Shown one piece after another: positions 7,564-15,927 of a stretch of DNA of 64,000 bases; positions within the stretch are counted from its first letter, which is position 1, and every line of letters starts with the position of its first letter. Source of the stretch: Nitrospira sp. (GTDB lineage: Bacteria > Nitrospirota > Nitrospiria > Nitrospirales > Nitrospiraceae); the NCBI GenBank assembly GCA_036984305.1, contig BQWY01000001.1:1509501-1573500 (forward strand). The letters run 5' to 3'. A model generated the notes under the pieces. It had not been told where the DNA came from. It saw only the letters and a program-made list of their open reading frames with translations, and ran no database searches. The translations under genes were made by a program, and so were the position numbers.

Positions 7564-10005
7564 ATGGGGCTGACCCCCAGGCGGATCCTCAACACAGGCT
7601 GGGCGCTCTTTCTCGTACTGTCCTGGACCACAATGCTATGGGGGGCAGGACCGACTTCGGAGGGAGCTGGTATTGCGACGACCGGGTCCCAACCCGTTCA
7701 GATCAATGCCGACCGGTTGGAGTATCAACAAGATCGCGAGGTCTACCTTGCCGACGGCAACGTCATTGTGGTGAATGGTGATCAGAGATTGACCGCCGAT
7801 CATATGACGGTGCACCCGCTGACAGGATTGGTTCAGGCCACTGGGAACGTGCATCTCACCGGGCCAACGTCGGAGGTATGGGGAGATCAACTCGAGCTCG
7901 ATATCAATACCGAAGCCGGTGTCGTTACCAATGGGCGCGTGCACTTTCGGCAAACCAACACCTACGCCACCGGCCGCCTCATGCAGCGCTTTTCCGAGGA
8001 CCATTATCGCATCAAAGAGGGAACGTTCACGAACTGCGACGCCAAGGATGGCGAGACACCCGCTTGGCGATTCACTTTCGATGATCTCGATTTGGATGCG
8101 TCCGACAGTGTTGCGATGCGCGGAACCTGGTTCTGCGTGCTGGACAAGCCGTTGATTCCCTTTCCGACACTGACGTACCCAATTAGCTACCGGAAGAGCG
8201 GTTTTCTCATTCCCCAACCGGCGTACGACAACCGATTTGGGATCGGCTATCGGCAGGGCTATTTTTGGGCGATTAACCACAGCCAAGATTTACTCGTGAC
8301 TCCCAACTACTACAGCAAGCTTGGATACGGAGCGGATCTACAATACCGATACTGGTTGAATAAGCAAGCTCGTGGCGAATGGTTCCTGAGTGTGCTGAAT
8401 CAACAGGAACTGCCGAATGTCGCCGGCGTCTCGCCTGACAGTGCGGACGCACAACGAGTCCGTGCGCTGGTCAGTGGGAGCCATGTGCAGCAAGTGAACG
8501 CCGATTTGCGTGTATCGGCCCAGGCATTCTTGGTCTCCGACCCCGATTATCTGCAGCAGTTGAGCAATTCCGGCGTCCTGCGTGCGCTTCCCAGCGGCGA
8601 GTCCAATTTGCTGGCCACGAATCGGCTCGGCAATGGCAATCTCTTTTTCCTTGGTCGTTACCTTCAACCACTTCAATCGGGCGGGAGCGACACGTTTCAG
8701 AGTTTGCCGGAGCTGGGGTATAGCCTGGCTGATGTCAGCGCATTCGGTACACCGCTGCTGACAGGCCTGGATACCAGTATGGTGCACTGGTACCGAGAGG
8801 AAGGGTTTCAATTCACCCGTGCGCATGTCATGCCGGAATTAAGCGCCAGGCCGTGGAATCTCGGCCATGTGCTCGGGATGACGCCGAGGGCAAGGTTTCT
8901 TGAGGCCTATTACACGCGAGGAATTACGGACGAAACCCCATTCGATCGTCAGACCTTTTGGGGATCGATTGACATGACCTCCCGCTTGAGCCGACGGTAC
9001 GGTCTCGAGGGAGGGCAAAGCCTCCTGCACGTTCTTGAGCCTAAAGTGGTCTACGAGTACGTCCCAGCATCGCCCCAGTCGCAGATTCCGCAGATCGACG
9101 GCATCGATGATCTTCCCAAAAAAAATCTGCTCACGTATTCACTGCACTCGCGACTGCTTGAAACGAAGTCCAGCGGAAACGCCTTTAACTGGCTGGATCT
9201 GACTCTCGCCCAAAGCTATCATGTGGGTGCCGTACAGACGATGGCGCGTGATTTCGAGCCTGGGGCCATACCAATATATGGAACGACGACGCAGCCGCTT
9301 ACTCCCGCCATGACGCCGATCCAGGGGACTAGGCTCTCTGATATCTGGGTTAGGGGTCTTATCGGCAATACGACACCCGAATACATCCCAGGGTACTCGC
9401 CGCTGACGATCGACACGTTGAGCCGGCAGTACTCGTCGCTCACGCAATACGTGATCGTCGATGCGTTCCTTGACCCCTATCGAGGCAACTTGACCCAATT
9501 CAACACTGATTGGCGGGTTCAACAAAGCAACGCGTGGTATCTTGAGATAGGACAACGGTACGCCACCGGTGGCAATCGTCCACGGCGTGGTGACATTTGG
9601 AATCCGATCTCCTTCAACGAAGTGTACGCCCCCACGCCCGAGGTCCAATTCGTCACTGCCACGGGGGCTGTACGGCTCCCATACGGTATGACCGTCGGGG
9701 GACGAGCATACTATGATGTCAAAAACAACCGAAGCCCCGAGTATGATCTTGTCGGCCTCTACCAGAATCCATGTAAATGCTGGTCCTTGGGGTTTTATTA
9801 TTTGCAATTCCCCGACAGGTTTAATGCCATGGTCGTCTTGAGTCTGACGGGCATCGGCTGGACCGAAAGCTTTGGCACGGCTGTGATGAGACAGATTCTG
9901 ACGCCGATCACTATCGGTGAGCGCGGGCTCCCGTGGGGAGCGGTCGGTGGACCGTATGGTCGGCCGACTCCGATGGTATCCCCAACAGGCACATCGGATC
10001 GATAG
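7564..10005 (+). CDS. lptD: LPS-assembly outer membrane protein LptD
   Basis: LptD is the outer membrane barrel that inserts lipopolysaccharide into the outer leaflet. The 813-residue protein has a signal peptide (about residues 1-28). An LptA-like beta-jellyroll repeat region follows (QPVQINADRLEYQQDREVYL and ADGNVIV...ATGNVHLTGP), then the long barrel domain. Cysteines occur in the N-terminal part (FTNCDAKDG, TWFCVLD), and a close CKC pair lies near the C-terminus (NPCKCWS). This parallels the disulfide-forming pairs of E. coli LptD. The gene supports an LPS-bearing diderm host. It is translationally close to folC. Confidence 0.93.
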   Translation: MGLTPRRILNTGWALFLVLSWTTMLWGAGPTSEGAGIATTGSQPVQINADRLEYQQDREVYLADGNVIVVNGDQRLTADHMTVHPLTGLVQATGNVHLTGPTSEVWGDQLELDINTEAGVVTNGRVHFRQTNTYATGRLMQRFSEDHYRIKEGTFTNCDAKDGETPAWRFTFDDLDLDASDSVAMRGTWFCVLDKPLIPFPTLTYPISYRKSGFLIPQPAYDNRFGIGYRQGYFWAINHSQDLLVTPNYYSKLGYGADLQYRYWLNKQARGEWFLSVLNQQELPNVAGVSPDSADAQRVRALVSGSHVQQVNADLRVSAQAFLVSDPDYLQQLSNSGVLRALPSGESNLLATNRLGNGNLFFLGRYLQPLQSGGSDTFQSLPELGYSLADVSAFGTPLLTGLDTSMVHWYREEGFQFTRAHVMPELSARPWNLGHVLGMTPRARFLEAYYTRGITDETPFDRQTFWGSIDMTSRLSRRYGLEGGQSLLHVLEPKVVYEYVPASPQSQIPQIDGIDDLPKKNLLTYSLHSRLLETKSSGNAFNWLDLTLAQSYHVGAVQTMARDFEPGAIPIYGTTTQPLTPAMTPIQGTRLSDIWVRGLIGNTTPEYIPGYSPLTIDTLSRQYSSLTQYVIVDAFLDPYRGNLTQFNTDWRVQQSNAWYLEIGQRYATGGNRPRRGDIWNPISFNEVYAPTPEVQFVTATGAVRLPYGMTVGGRAYYDVKNNRSPEYDLVGLYQNPCKCWSLGFYYLQFPDRFNAMVVLSLTGIGWTESFGTAVMRQILTPITIGERGLPWGAVGGPYGRPTPMVSPTGTSDR

Positions 10006-10048
10006 CTCCAATCTGAAGCGTGGCGAGGTTGGAAGGAGGGTGGCTGTC

Positions 10049-10615
10049 ATGAGCGTGCCGGCTTTTACTTGGGCGTGGAGTAGCTACCTTGTCTTTATCC
10101 TTTGGATAGCTGGTGGCCCGGGAGCCGTACAGGGTGGCGAGATCTTGGATCGGTCGCTCCCGGACGCCGGATCGCGTGCCTCGTCCGACGCGCTGAAACG
10201 GGCGCGCGTATACCTGGAGGCTGGTGATTTCCGTCGAGCAATCGAGGCCTGTCAGGAGGAGGTTGACGCTCGTCCTTCGGCGGCCAGTTACGTCTATTTG
10301 ACCTACGTGTATCATGCAGTAAACGGGTATATGGAGTACCAGGCGTCCCAAGACCGGTGGGTGTTGATCGAACAGTTGGTGCGGAATCTGAGCGGCGATC
10401 GGCCGGACGTGCTTATTGATCCTCCAGACATCCTGCCTCGAATTGCGAAAGAAATCATTGGCGTCAGTGTCCAGCGCGAGTCGGATGTCACGGCTGCGAT
10501 GGCCACCCGATTGAACCGGACGACGACGGAAACGCTGTGGAAGCAACAAACAGACTGGCGGGCCGCCCATCCGGAAAACTGGTGGTATGGCATTCCGGAA
10601 GAGTGGCGGTGGTAG
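10049..10615 (+). CDS. Exported TPR-like protein of unknown function
   Basis: The 188-residue product starts with a hydrophobic signal segment (AFTWAWSSYLVFILWIAGGPG), followed by a helical region that reads like TPR (ALKRARVYLEAGDFRRAIEACQEEV). It ends in a tryptophan-rich tail (ENWWYGIPEEWRW). No specific family is recognised. The ATG at 10049 is chosen because GGAAGGAGGG sits about nine bases upstream; the longer open frame runs back into lptD. It follows lptD by 43 bases and is probably the last gene of that transcription unit, perhaps serving the cell envelope. Confidence 0.75.
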   Translation: MSVPAFTWAWSSYLVFILWIAGGPGAVQGGEILDRSLPDAGSRASSDALKRARVYLEAGDFRRAIEACQEEVDARPSAASYVYLTYVYHAVNGYMEYQASQDRWVLIEQLVRNLSGDRPDVLIDPPDILPRIAKEIIGVSVQRESDVTAAMATRLNRTTTETLWKQQTDWRAAHPENWWYGIPEEWRW

Positions 10616-10627
10616 GGGGGGCCGCGG

Positions 10628-10657
10628 TTGACAGCCGTTAAAAGGACGGATTAGGAT
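10628..10657 (+). promoter_or_regulatory. Sigma-70-like promoter for trxA
   Basis: A consensus TTGACA at 10628-10633 is followed, after 18 bases, by TAGGAT at 10652-10657. The next gene, trxA, starts about 30 bases past the expected transcription start, with AAGGAGG just before it. Confidence 0.6.
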
Positions 10658-10690
10658 TATTTTTTAGTTCTCTACCGAAGGAGGCTGCGA

Positions 10691-11038
10691 GTGGGAAGTC
10701 TGGCGTTGAAAGTCGACGATAAGAGTTGGGACGCGGAGGTCGCCAAGGCCCCCGAGCTCGTCATGGTAGACTTCTGGGCTGTTTGGTGCGGCCCGTGCCA
10801 GATGGTGGCGCCCATCGTTGACGAGCTCGCGCAAGAATACGAAGGCAAGCTCCGTGTGAGGAAGTTAAATACCGACGAAAATCCGGAGATTGCCGGTCGC
10901 TACCAGATCATGAGCATCCCCACAATTCTGTTTTTTAAGAACGGCGAGCTCGTTGACCGCTTAGTGGGGGCGCGTCCAAAACGACAATTTAAGGAATTGA
11001 TCGACAAGTTGTTAGCCCAATCTTCCGCGAAGGCATGA
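10691..11038 (+). CDS. trxA: Thioredoxin
   Basis: This is a 115-residue cytoplasmic thioredoxin that reduces protein disulfides. The active site WCGPC lies in [16 protein letters not shown], and the cis-proline motif is in [12 protein letters not shown]. It has the canonical thioredoxin length with no signal peptide. It starts at GTG, with a strong AAGGAGG about six bases upstream, behind its own promoter. It has no operon partner; the next gene is 263 bases away. Confidence 0.95.
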   Translation: MGSLALKVDDKSWDAEVAKAPELVMVDFWAVWCGPCQMVAPIVDELAQEYEGKLRVRKLNTDENPEIAGRYQIMSIPTILFFKNGELVDRLVGARPKRQFKELIDKLLAQSSAKA

Positions 11039-11301
11039 GCGTGGAACCCCTCAGCGCGGACGGGGCGGGTTGTGCGCCCAGGTTCTGCTAGTGGTTGGGC
11101 GCGAACGACGACGGAAACTCCGGGATACGGTACGAACCGGTTTTCCTGTGGTTGGAAGCGAGCTTGGACTTGGGACAAATAATATAGGTTGGGCAATCTA
11201 AGCCGCCCGCTCTACCGTCGCGGGCATTCGCCGGACAGCTCGATTCTGGAAAGGCAGGCGGCAACAATTCTCCTCCACCTGTCGGCGCGTGGTGTGCCAT
11301 T

Positions 11302-12984
11302 ATGTTGACGGAGCTGCGCGTCGCCAATTTCGCCCTCATCGAGCAGCTGCAATTGAGCATTCCAGCCGGGTTTGTCGCCCTGACGGGAGAAACAGGGGCC
11401 GGTAAATCCTTGCTTGTCGACGCGCTCTCATTGCTCCTCGGACAGCGCGCGGCGACGGAGCAGATCCGTACTGGAGCGGACGAAGCCGAACTGGAAGCGG
11501 CGTTTAGCCTTTCGTCGGATAGTCCCGTACTGGCTCGTCTTCGTGCCGGAGACATTCTGGGACAAGACCAGACAGAGGTTGTGCTCAGGCGCATTCTATC
11601 CCGAACCGGGCGCGGCCGTAGCTACATCAATGGCCGCCTGGTCTCTCTCCAAGAACTGGAGCGTCTCTCCGGCCTGCTTGTTGACATCCATGGCCAGCAT
11701 GAACAGCAGTCCCTCCTCACCCCCGCTTCGCAGCTCGACGCGTTGGATCATTTTGGCGGGTTGAACGCCCTGCGGTCGCGATTTGTTCGTGCCTATAACG
11801 AGTGGCAAGAATCGAAGCGGGACTTGGAGGAGACCGAGGCCCGGACAGAGCGTCTCCGGGAACGTGAGGATCTGCTTCGGTACCAGGTGCGTGAAATTCA
11901 AGATGCGGCGGTCCAGCCCGACGAAGAGCGGAGTCTTCAGGAACAATGTCTTCGGTTGGAGCAGGTCGAGCGGCTGCGGACGGCAGCAGAACAGGGGTAT
12001 GCCGCGCTGTATGGGGAGGAAGGCGCGGTGCTTGAACGGTTGAGTGCGGTAGTACGGAACCTCCGGCAGTTATCGGCGATCGATGCAGCGACTCAGCTAT
12101 GGAGCGAGCAACTCGATCACGCGGTACTGCTCCTACAAGAGGTGGCAGCAGGGGTACGTGCGTACCGGGATGGCCTTGAGGATGATCCGGCACAGCTGGC
12201 CCATGTCCAAGCTCGATTGGTCAAATTGGAGGCTCTCAAGAAGAAGTATGGTGGTACGCTGGAAGCCGTCATGGCAAAGGGTGAGGAATTACAGGCTCTA
12301 TTGTCGCTCTTGGAGCACGGAGAGGACCGGCTGATCGGATTGCACCAAGAGGTCGAGGTGCGATTCCAGAGAGCCAGTGCCTTGGCGCACGAGCTTTCGA
12401 ACCAGCGTCGTGCCGCGACAAAACAATTTGAGGATGCTCTGAAAAGAGAACTGGAGGGCTTACACCTCAAACAGGCCCGCATCACGGTACGAGTCGAAGC
12501 AGTCCAGCAGGCGAGCGGGCTGACTCCAACCGGCTCGGACCATGTCCAATTCTTGTTTTCAGCCAATAAGGGCGAGGCGCTTTACCCATTGGCTCGAGTT
12601 GTGTCGGGTGGGGAATGCTCGCGGGTCATGTTGGCGCTGAAGTCTGTTTTGGCAGAATATGACACGATCCCTGTTCTGGTATTTGATGAAATTGATGCCG
12701 GGGTAGGGGGGGCGGTTGCCACGTCGATTGGTACACGGCTACGGAGCCTGTCCCGTTACCATCAGGTTCTGTGTGTGACACACGCCCCGCAGGTCGCCGC
12801 CAAAGCGCAAGCTCAAATTCAGGTCGAAAAGGCAGCGCAAGCGCGGCGAACCGTCACGTTTGCCAGAACGCTCAGTTCGGGTGACCGGAAGGATGCAATT
12901 GCAAAGATGTTGGGCGGGCAGACCGTGACGGCAACGATGCGGCGTGCGGCGGCGGAACTGCTCGGAGAGAGCGAGCCTGCTTGA
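11302..12984 (+). CDS. recN: DNA repair protein RecN
   Basis: RecN is an SMC-like ATPase that acts at double-strand breaks. The 560-residue protein has Walker A near the N-terminus (TGETGAGKSLLVDAL), a long helical central region predicted to form coiled coils, and the ABC signature VSGGECSRVMLALK. Walker B is LVFDEIDAGVGG, and the late VTHAPQVAAKA matches the RecN D-loop/H region. Length and order are normal. It is convergent with the HD-GYP regulator gene, the stops being about 15 bases apart. The preceding 263 bases hold no recognisable gene. Confidence 0.96.
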   Translation: MLTELRVANFALIEQLQLSIPAGFVALTGETGAGKSLLVDALSLLLGQRAATEQIRTGADEAELEAAFSLSSDSPVLARLRAGDILGQDQTEVVLRRILSRTGRGRSYINGRLVSLQELERLSGLLVDIHGQHEQQSLLTPASQLDALDHFGGLNALRSRFVRAYNEWQESKRDLEETEARTERLREREDLLRYQVREIQDAAVQPDEERSLQEQCLRLEQVERLRTAAEQGYAALYGEEGAVLERLSAVVRNLRQLSAIDAATQLWSEQLDHAVLLLQEVAAGVRAYRDGLEDDPAQLAHVQARLVKLEALKKKYGGTLEAVMAKGEELQALLSLLEHGEDRLIGLHQEVEVRFQRASALAHELSNQRRAATKQFEDALKRELEGLHLKQARITVRVEAVQQASGLTPTGSDHVQFLFSANKGEALYPLARVVSGGECSRVMLALKSVLAEYDTIPVLVFDEIDAGVGGAVATSIGTRLRSLSRYHQVLCVTHAPQVAAKAQAQIQVEKAAQARRTVTFARTLSSGDRKDAIAKMLGGQTVTATMRRAAAELLGESEPA

Positions 12985-12998
12985 CGTTAGGCAAGTTG

Positions 12999-14141
12999 TT
13001 AGAGGTCTGGAGGGGATAACGGGCTGTTGCTCATTGCCAAGGCCGGTAGCGACGATTTACATTCGGTCACGACTTGGAGGAAGACATTCACCAGCTCCGG
13101 GTCAAACTGAGTGTCAGCTAGATTTTTAATGATCTGTAGGGCCTCATCGATCGAACAGGTCGATTGGTTGCCGCGACTCGACGTCAAGTGGTCGAAATAC
13201 TCCGCGAGACCGACGATTCGTGCGAGTCGGGGAATGCCCTCACCCTTCAGGCCATGTGGATATCCTAGACCATTGAAGTGCTCATGGTGGTAGGAAATGA
13301 TTTGACCAACTTCCGCAGGAATGCCCAAGGCCAGCACCATTCGCGCCCCAATTTCGGTATGGCGTTTGACGTAATCCGACACGGTCTCATGACATTCTTG
13401 TTCTTCTGTCCCCGCTGATTCCATGCCAATCATGCCGAGATCGTGCAGGAAGGCGCCAATTGCCAGAGACCGTTGTTCGGTAGCGCTCAGATTCAGACGA
13501 TTCGCCAGAAGAGTGGCGTAAAAGCTGACACGACTAGAGTGATTGAGCAGGCTGCGATCTTTGGCTTCCAAAAGGCTGGATAGGAGAGGAACCAGTTCCT
13601 GGAAATCGGTCGGGTCGCCCGGTCCTCCAGGTTTACCCTTGGTGAGCGCAGCATATTTCTCCCGCAGGGTGCCCCAGGCTCCGTTGGCCTGTGCCTCAGA
13701 ATTCCACAGGGCGTGACTATTGGATAAGAAGGCTCGAAGGAAATCCAGCCGATTCTTTTTCTCAAGTGTTTGATTGATCAGCGTGATCAATTCTGTGACA
13801 TTGAAGGGCTTGAGTAGGTAGCCAGCCGCCCCATGCCGGATGCCGTCCATGGCCGATTTGAGGCTTCCGTAGCCGGTGATAATAATCACCTCGATATCAC
13901 GGTAGAGGTGTTTGATGTCCTGGAGGAGATCGAGCCCCTGGCAGTCGGGAAGCTTTTGGTCGAGGGTCACGAGGTCCACACGGTGTTCCTTCAGTAGCTG
14001 CAGGGCGCGTTGAGCATTTTCTGCAGACTCCACGTGAAAGAAGGGGCGCAAAATCACCTTGAGTGCATCGCGGGGACCCGCTTCGTCGTCGATAACAAGT
14101 ATGGTCGGCTTGGCTACAGTCGTACCCGCTAGCGCAGTCAT
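12999..14141 (-). CDS. Response regulator with HD-GYP-like output domain
   Basis: This 380-residue cytoplasmic protein has an N-terminal receiver domain (phosphoacceptor in VTLDQKLPD; lysine in LLKPFN) and a C-terminal HD-GYP-like domain. Visible motifs are HDLGMIGM, a histidine helix (HTEIGARMV) and HHEHFNGLGYPHGLKGEGIP. HD-GYP proteins hydrolyse cyclic di-GMP. Several positions differ from the active consensus: the Lys of HDxGK is Met, DGxGYP reads NGLGYP, and the later VAD motif reads LAE. Catalytic activity is therefore uncertain. It follows the NtrC-type gene on the same strand, but a terminator lies between them. Confidence 0.87.
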   Translation of the reverse strand: MTALAGTTVAKPTILVIDDEAGPRDALKVILRPFFHVESAENAQRALQLLKEHRVDLVTLDQKLPDCQGLDLLQDIKHLYRDIEVIIITGYGSLKSAMDGIRHGAAGYLLKPFNVTELITLINQTLEKKNRLDFLRAFLSNSHALWNSEAQANGAWGTLREKYAALTKGKPGGPGDPTDFQELVPLLSSLLEAKDRSLLNHSSRVSFYATLLANRLNLSATEQRSLAIGAFLHDLGMIGMESAGTEEQECHETVSDYVKRHTEIGARMVLALGIPAEVGQIISYHHEHFNGLGYPHGLKGEGIPRLARIVGLAEYFDHLTSSRGNQSTCSIDEALQIIKNLADTQFDPELVNVFLQVVTECKSSLPALAMSNSPLSPPDL

Positions 14142-14211
14142 CGTCCCGCCATGTTAGATCGAACGGAAAAATTGTCAAGCAATTCACATACCTTTGCGGT
14201 TTTTCACGGCA

Positions 14212-14238
14212 GGAAAAATGGCCCTACGGGTTAGGGCC
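14212..14238 (-). terminator. Rho-independent terminator after the NtrC-type regulator gene
   Basis: A perfect 7-bp stem, GGCCCTA (14220-14226) with TAGGGCC (14232-14238), encloses a five-base loop. Reading on the minus strand it is followed by ATTTTTCC. It lies about 155 bases past the stop of the sigma-54 regulator gene, just before the HD-GYP regulator gene, which therefore probably has its own promoter. Confidence 0.7.
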
Positions 14239-14391
14239 TACTAGATGTGGTGGGTGTGTCTTGAAGATGTTCTATATGTGCTGTGGATTCTTATGAAAAC
14301 TTGTGCATAAGGGGTGAAGAACATCGGCGAAGCCTGTGAAGAAGGTGTGTAGCTATTGTGGGGATTCGGATGCGACTGTGTCGAATTCGAC

Positions 14392-15807
14392 CTACTCTTG
14401 GACCAAAGAGGACGGTTCCGGAACGGTGGGCGCTGCGTCCGGGCGGCCGATCCCCAAGGTATCCATCCGATACTTAAGCATGCGTCGGCTGATTCCCAGG
14501 AGATTGGCGGCATGTGTCTGCACATAGTTGGTGCGCTTCAATGCATCTAGAATAATGTCTCGTTCGAAGTCCATGACCGCCTTTTCCAGCGATACACGAC
14601 CAGACAAGATATCTTCGCGCAACGAGCCCCCTCGGGAATCCGATTTCAACGTCGCGGGAAGGTGCTCGGGGTCTATTGTGTTCCCTTGAGACCACAGCAT
14701 CGCTTGCTCCACGACATTTTGCAGTTCTCGAACGTTTCCCGGCCATGGATACCGGCAGATCACATCCAATGCCTCCTTCGAAAACTCCTGTGGGGACCGT
14801 TTCTCTTCCTCAACACGCTTGGCTAGAAAATGCTTGGCCAACAGGACGACATCCTCACCACGCTCCCGAAGCGGCGGTAAATATAGGGAGATCACGTTGA
14901 TTCGGTAGTACAGATCCTCCCGAAATGTTCCACGCCGAACGAGTTCGTCGAGACTCTTGTTTGTCGCCGCGACAATTCGGACGTCTACTTTGATGGGCTG
15001 CACACCGCCGATCCGGGTAAATTCACGCTCCTGAAGGACTCGCAGCAGTTTGGCTTGTGTAGTGGGACTAAGGTCGCCGATTTCGTCTAGGAACAGGGTG
15101 CCGGTGTGGGCCAACTCGAACTGACCGACGCGCCTCGCGGTGGCATCAGTAAACGACCCCTTTTCGTGACCGAACAACTCGCTCTCAATGAGGGTTTCGG
15201 GCAGGGCGGCACAATTGAGCGCGACAAACGGCCGGTCCCTCCTGGCGCTGTTATAGTGGAGTGCTCGAGCCACCAGCTCCTTTCCCGTCCCACTCTCGCC
15301 CGTAATCATGACCGTTGTTCGGCTATCCGCTACCTGCTCGATCTTCCCATAAATTTCCTGCATTCCAGGGCTCTTCCCAATCAGGTTGTGAAACGCGTAG
15401 CGGTTCACAACCTGGGCGCGCAGTAAACGTACCTCTCGTTCCAATTCTTGGTTTTCTAAAGCCTTGCTGATGATGATTCGTAACTCATCGATTTCGAAGG
15501 GTTTTGAAATATAGTCGGCTGCGCCCAGTTTCATGGCATCCACCGCAGTTTTCACCGCTTTGGTTCCTGTCAGCATGATCACTGGCGTGCTGCGATCTTC
15601 ACTCTGCATTTTTTCGAGGACGGCCAGACCATCCATGCCCGGTAAGATCACGTCGAGGAGCACCAGATGTGGGGCTTCCTTTTTGAACAGATCAAGTCCC
15701 TCGTGGGCGTCGGCTGCCTGAAGCACGTCGTAGGTCGGCTCCAGCACAAGCTTGAGCGACGTGCGCACTCGAGGTTCATCGTCGACAACAAGGATTCGTT
15801 TTTTCAT
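14392..15807 (-). CDS. NtrC-family sigma-54-dependent response regulator
   Basis: This predicts a 471-residue regulator with three domains. The receiver has phosphoacceptor Asp near residue 52 in VLLDVILPG. The AAA+ sigma-54 interaction domain has Walker A GESGTGKE and the loop EKGSFTDAT, where most relatives have GAFTGA. The C-terminal Fis-type helix-turn-helix contains HAANLLGISRRMLKYRM. It would activate RNA polymerase with sigma-54 when phosphorylated. No sensor kinase is adjacent. The ATG at 15807 directly precedes the receiver strand and is preferred to a GTG 51 bases upstream. It lies 120 bases downstream of the 1214-residue PilZ protein gene on the same strand. Confidence 0.92.
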   Translation of the reverse strand: MKKRILVVDDEPRVRTSLKLVLEPTYDVLQAADAHEGLDLFKKEAPHLVLLDVILPGMDGLAVLEKMQSEDRSTPVIMLTGTKAVKTAVDAMKLGAADYISKPFEIDELRIIISKALENQELEREVRLLRAQVVNRYAFHNLIGKSPGMQEIYGKIEQVADSRTTVMITGESGTGKELVARALHYNSARRDRPFVALNCAALPETLIESELFGHEKGSFTDATARRVGQFELAHTGTLFLDEIGDLSPTTQAKLLRVLQEREFTRIGGVQPIKVDVRIVAATNKSLDELVRRGTFREDLYYRINVISLYLPPLRERGEDVVLLAKHFLAKRVEEEKRSPQEFSKEALDVICRYPWPGNVRELQNVVEQAMLWSQGNTIDPEHLPATLKSDSRGGSLREDILSGRVSLEKAVMDFERDIILDALKRTNYVQTHAANLLGISRRMLKYRMDTLGIGRPDAAPTVPEPSSLVQE

Positions 15808-15927
15808 AGGGATAGGGAATAAATGTGAAATGAGGTGCCCCTTGGTCCGTTCACCCACACAACGGGGGCGGGGCCACCTATCGCCATCTGAAAGTATACA
15901 CCCAGGAGGCAGTTTCAGCTAGTGGAA

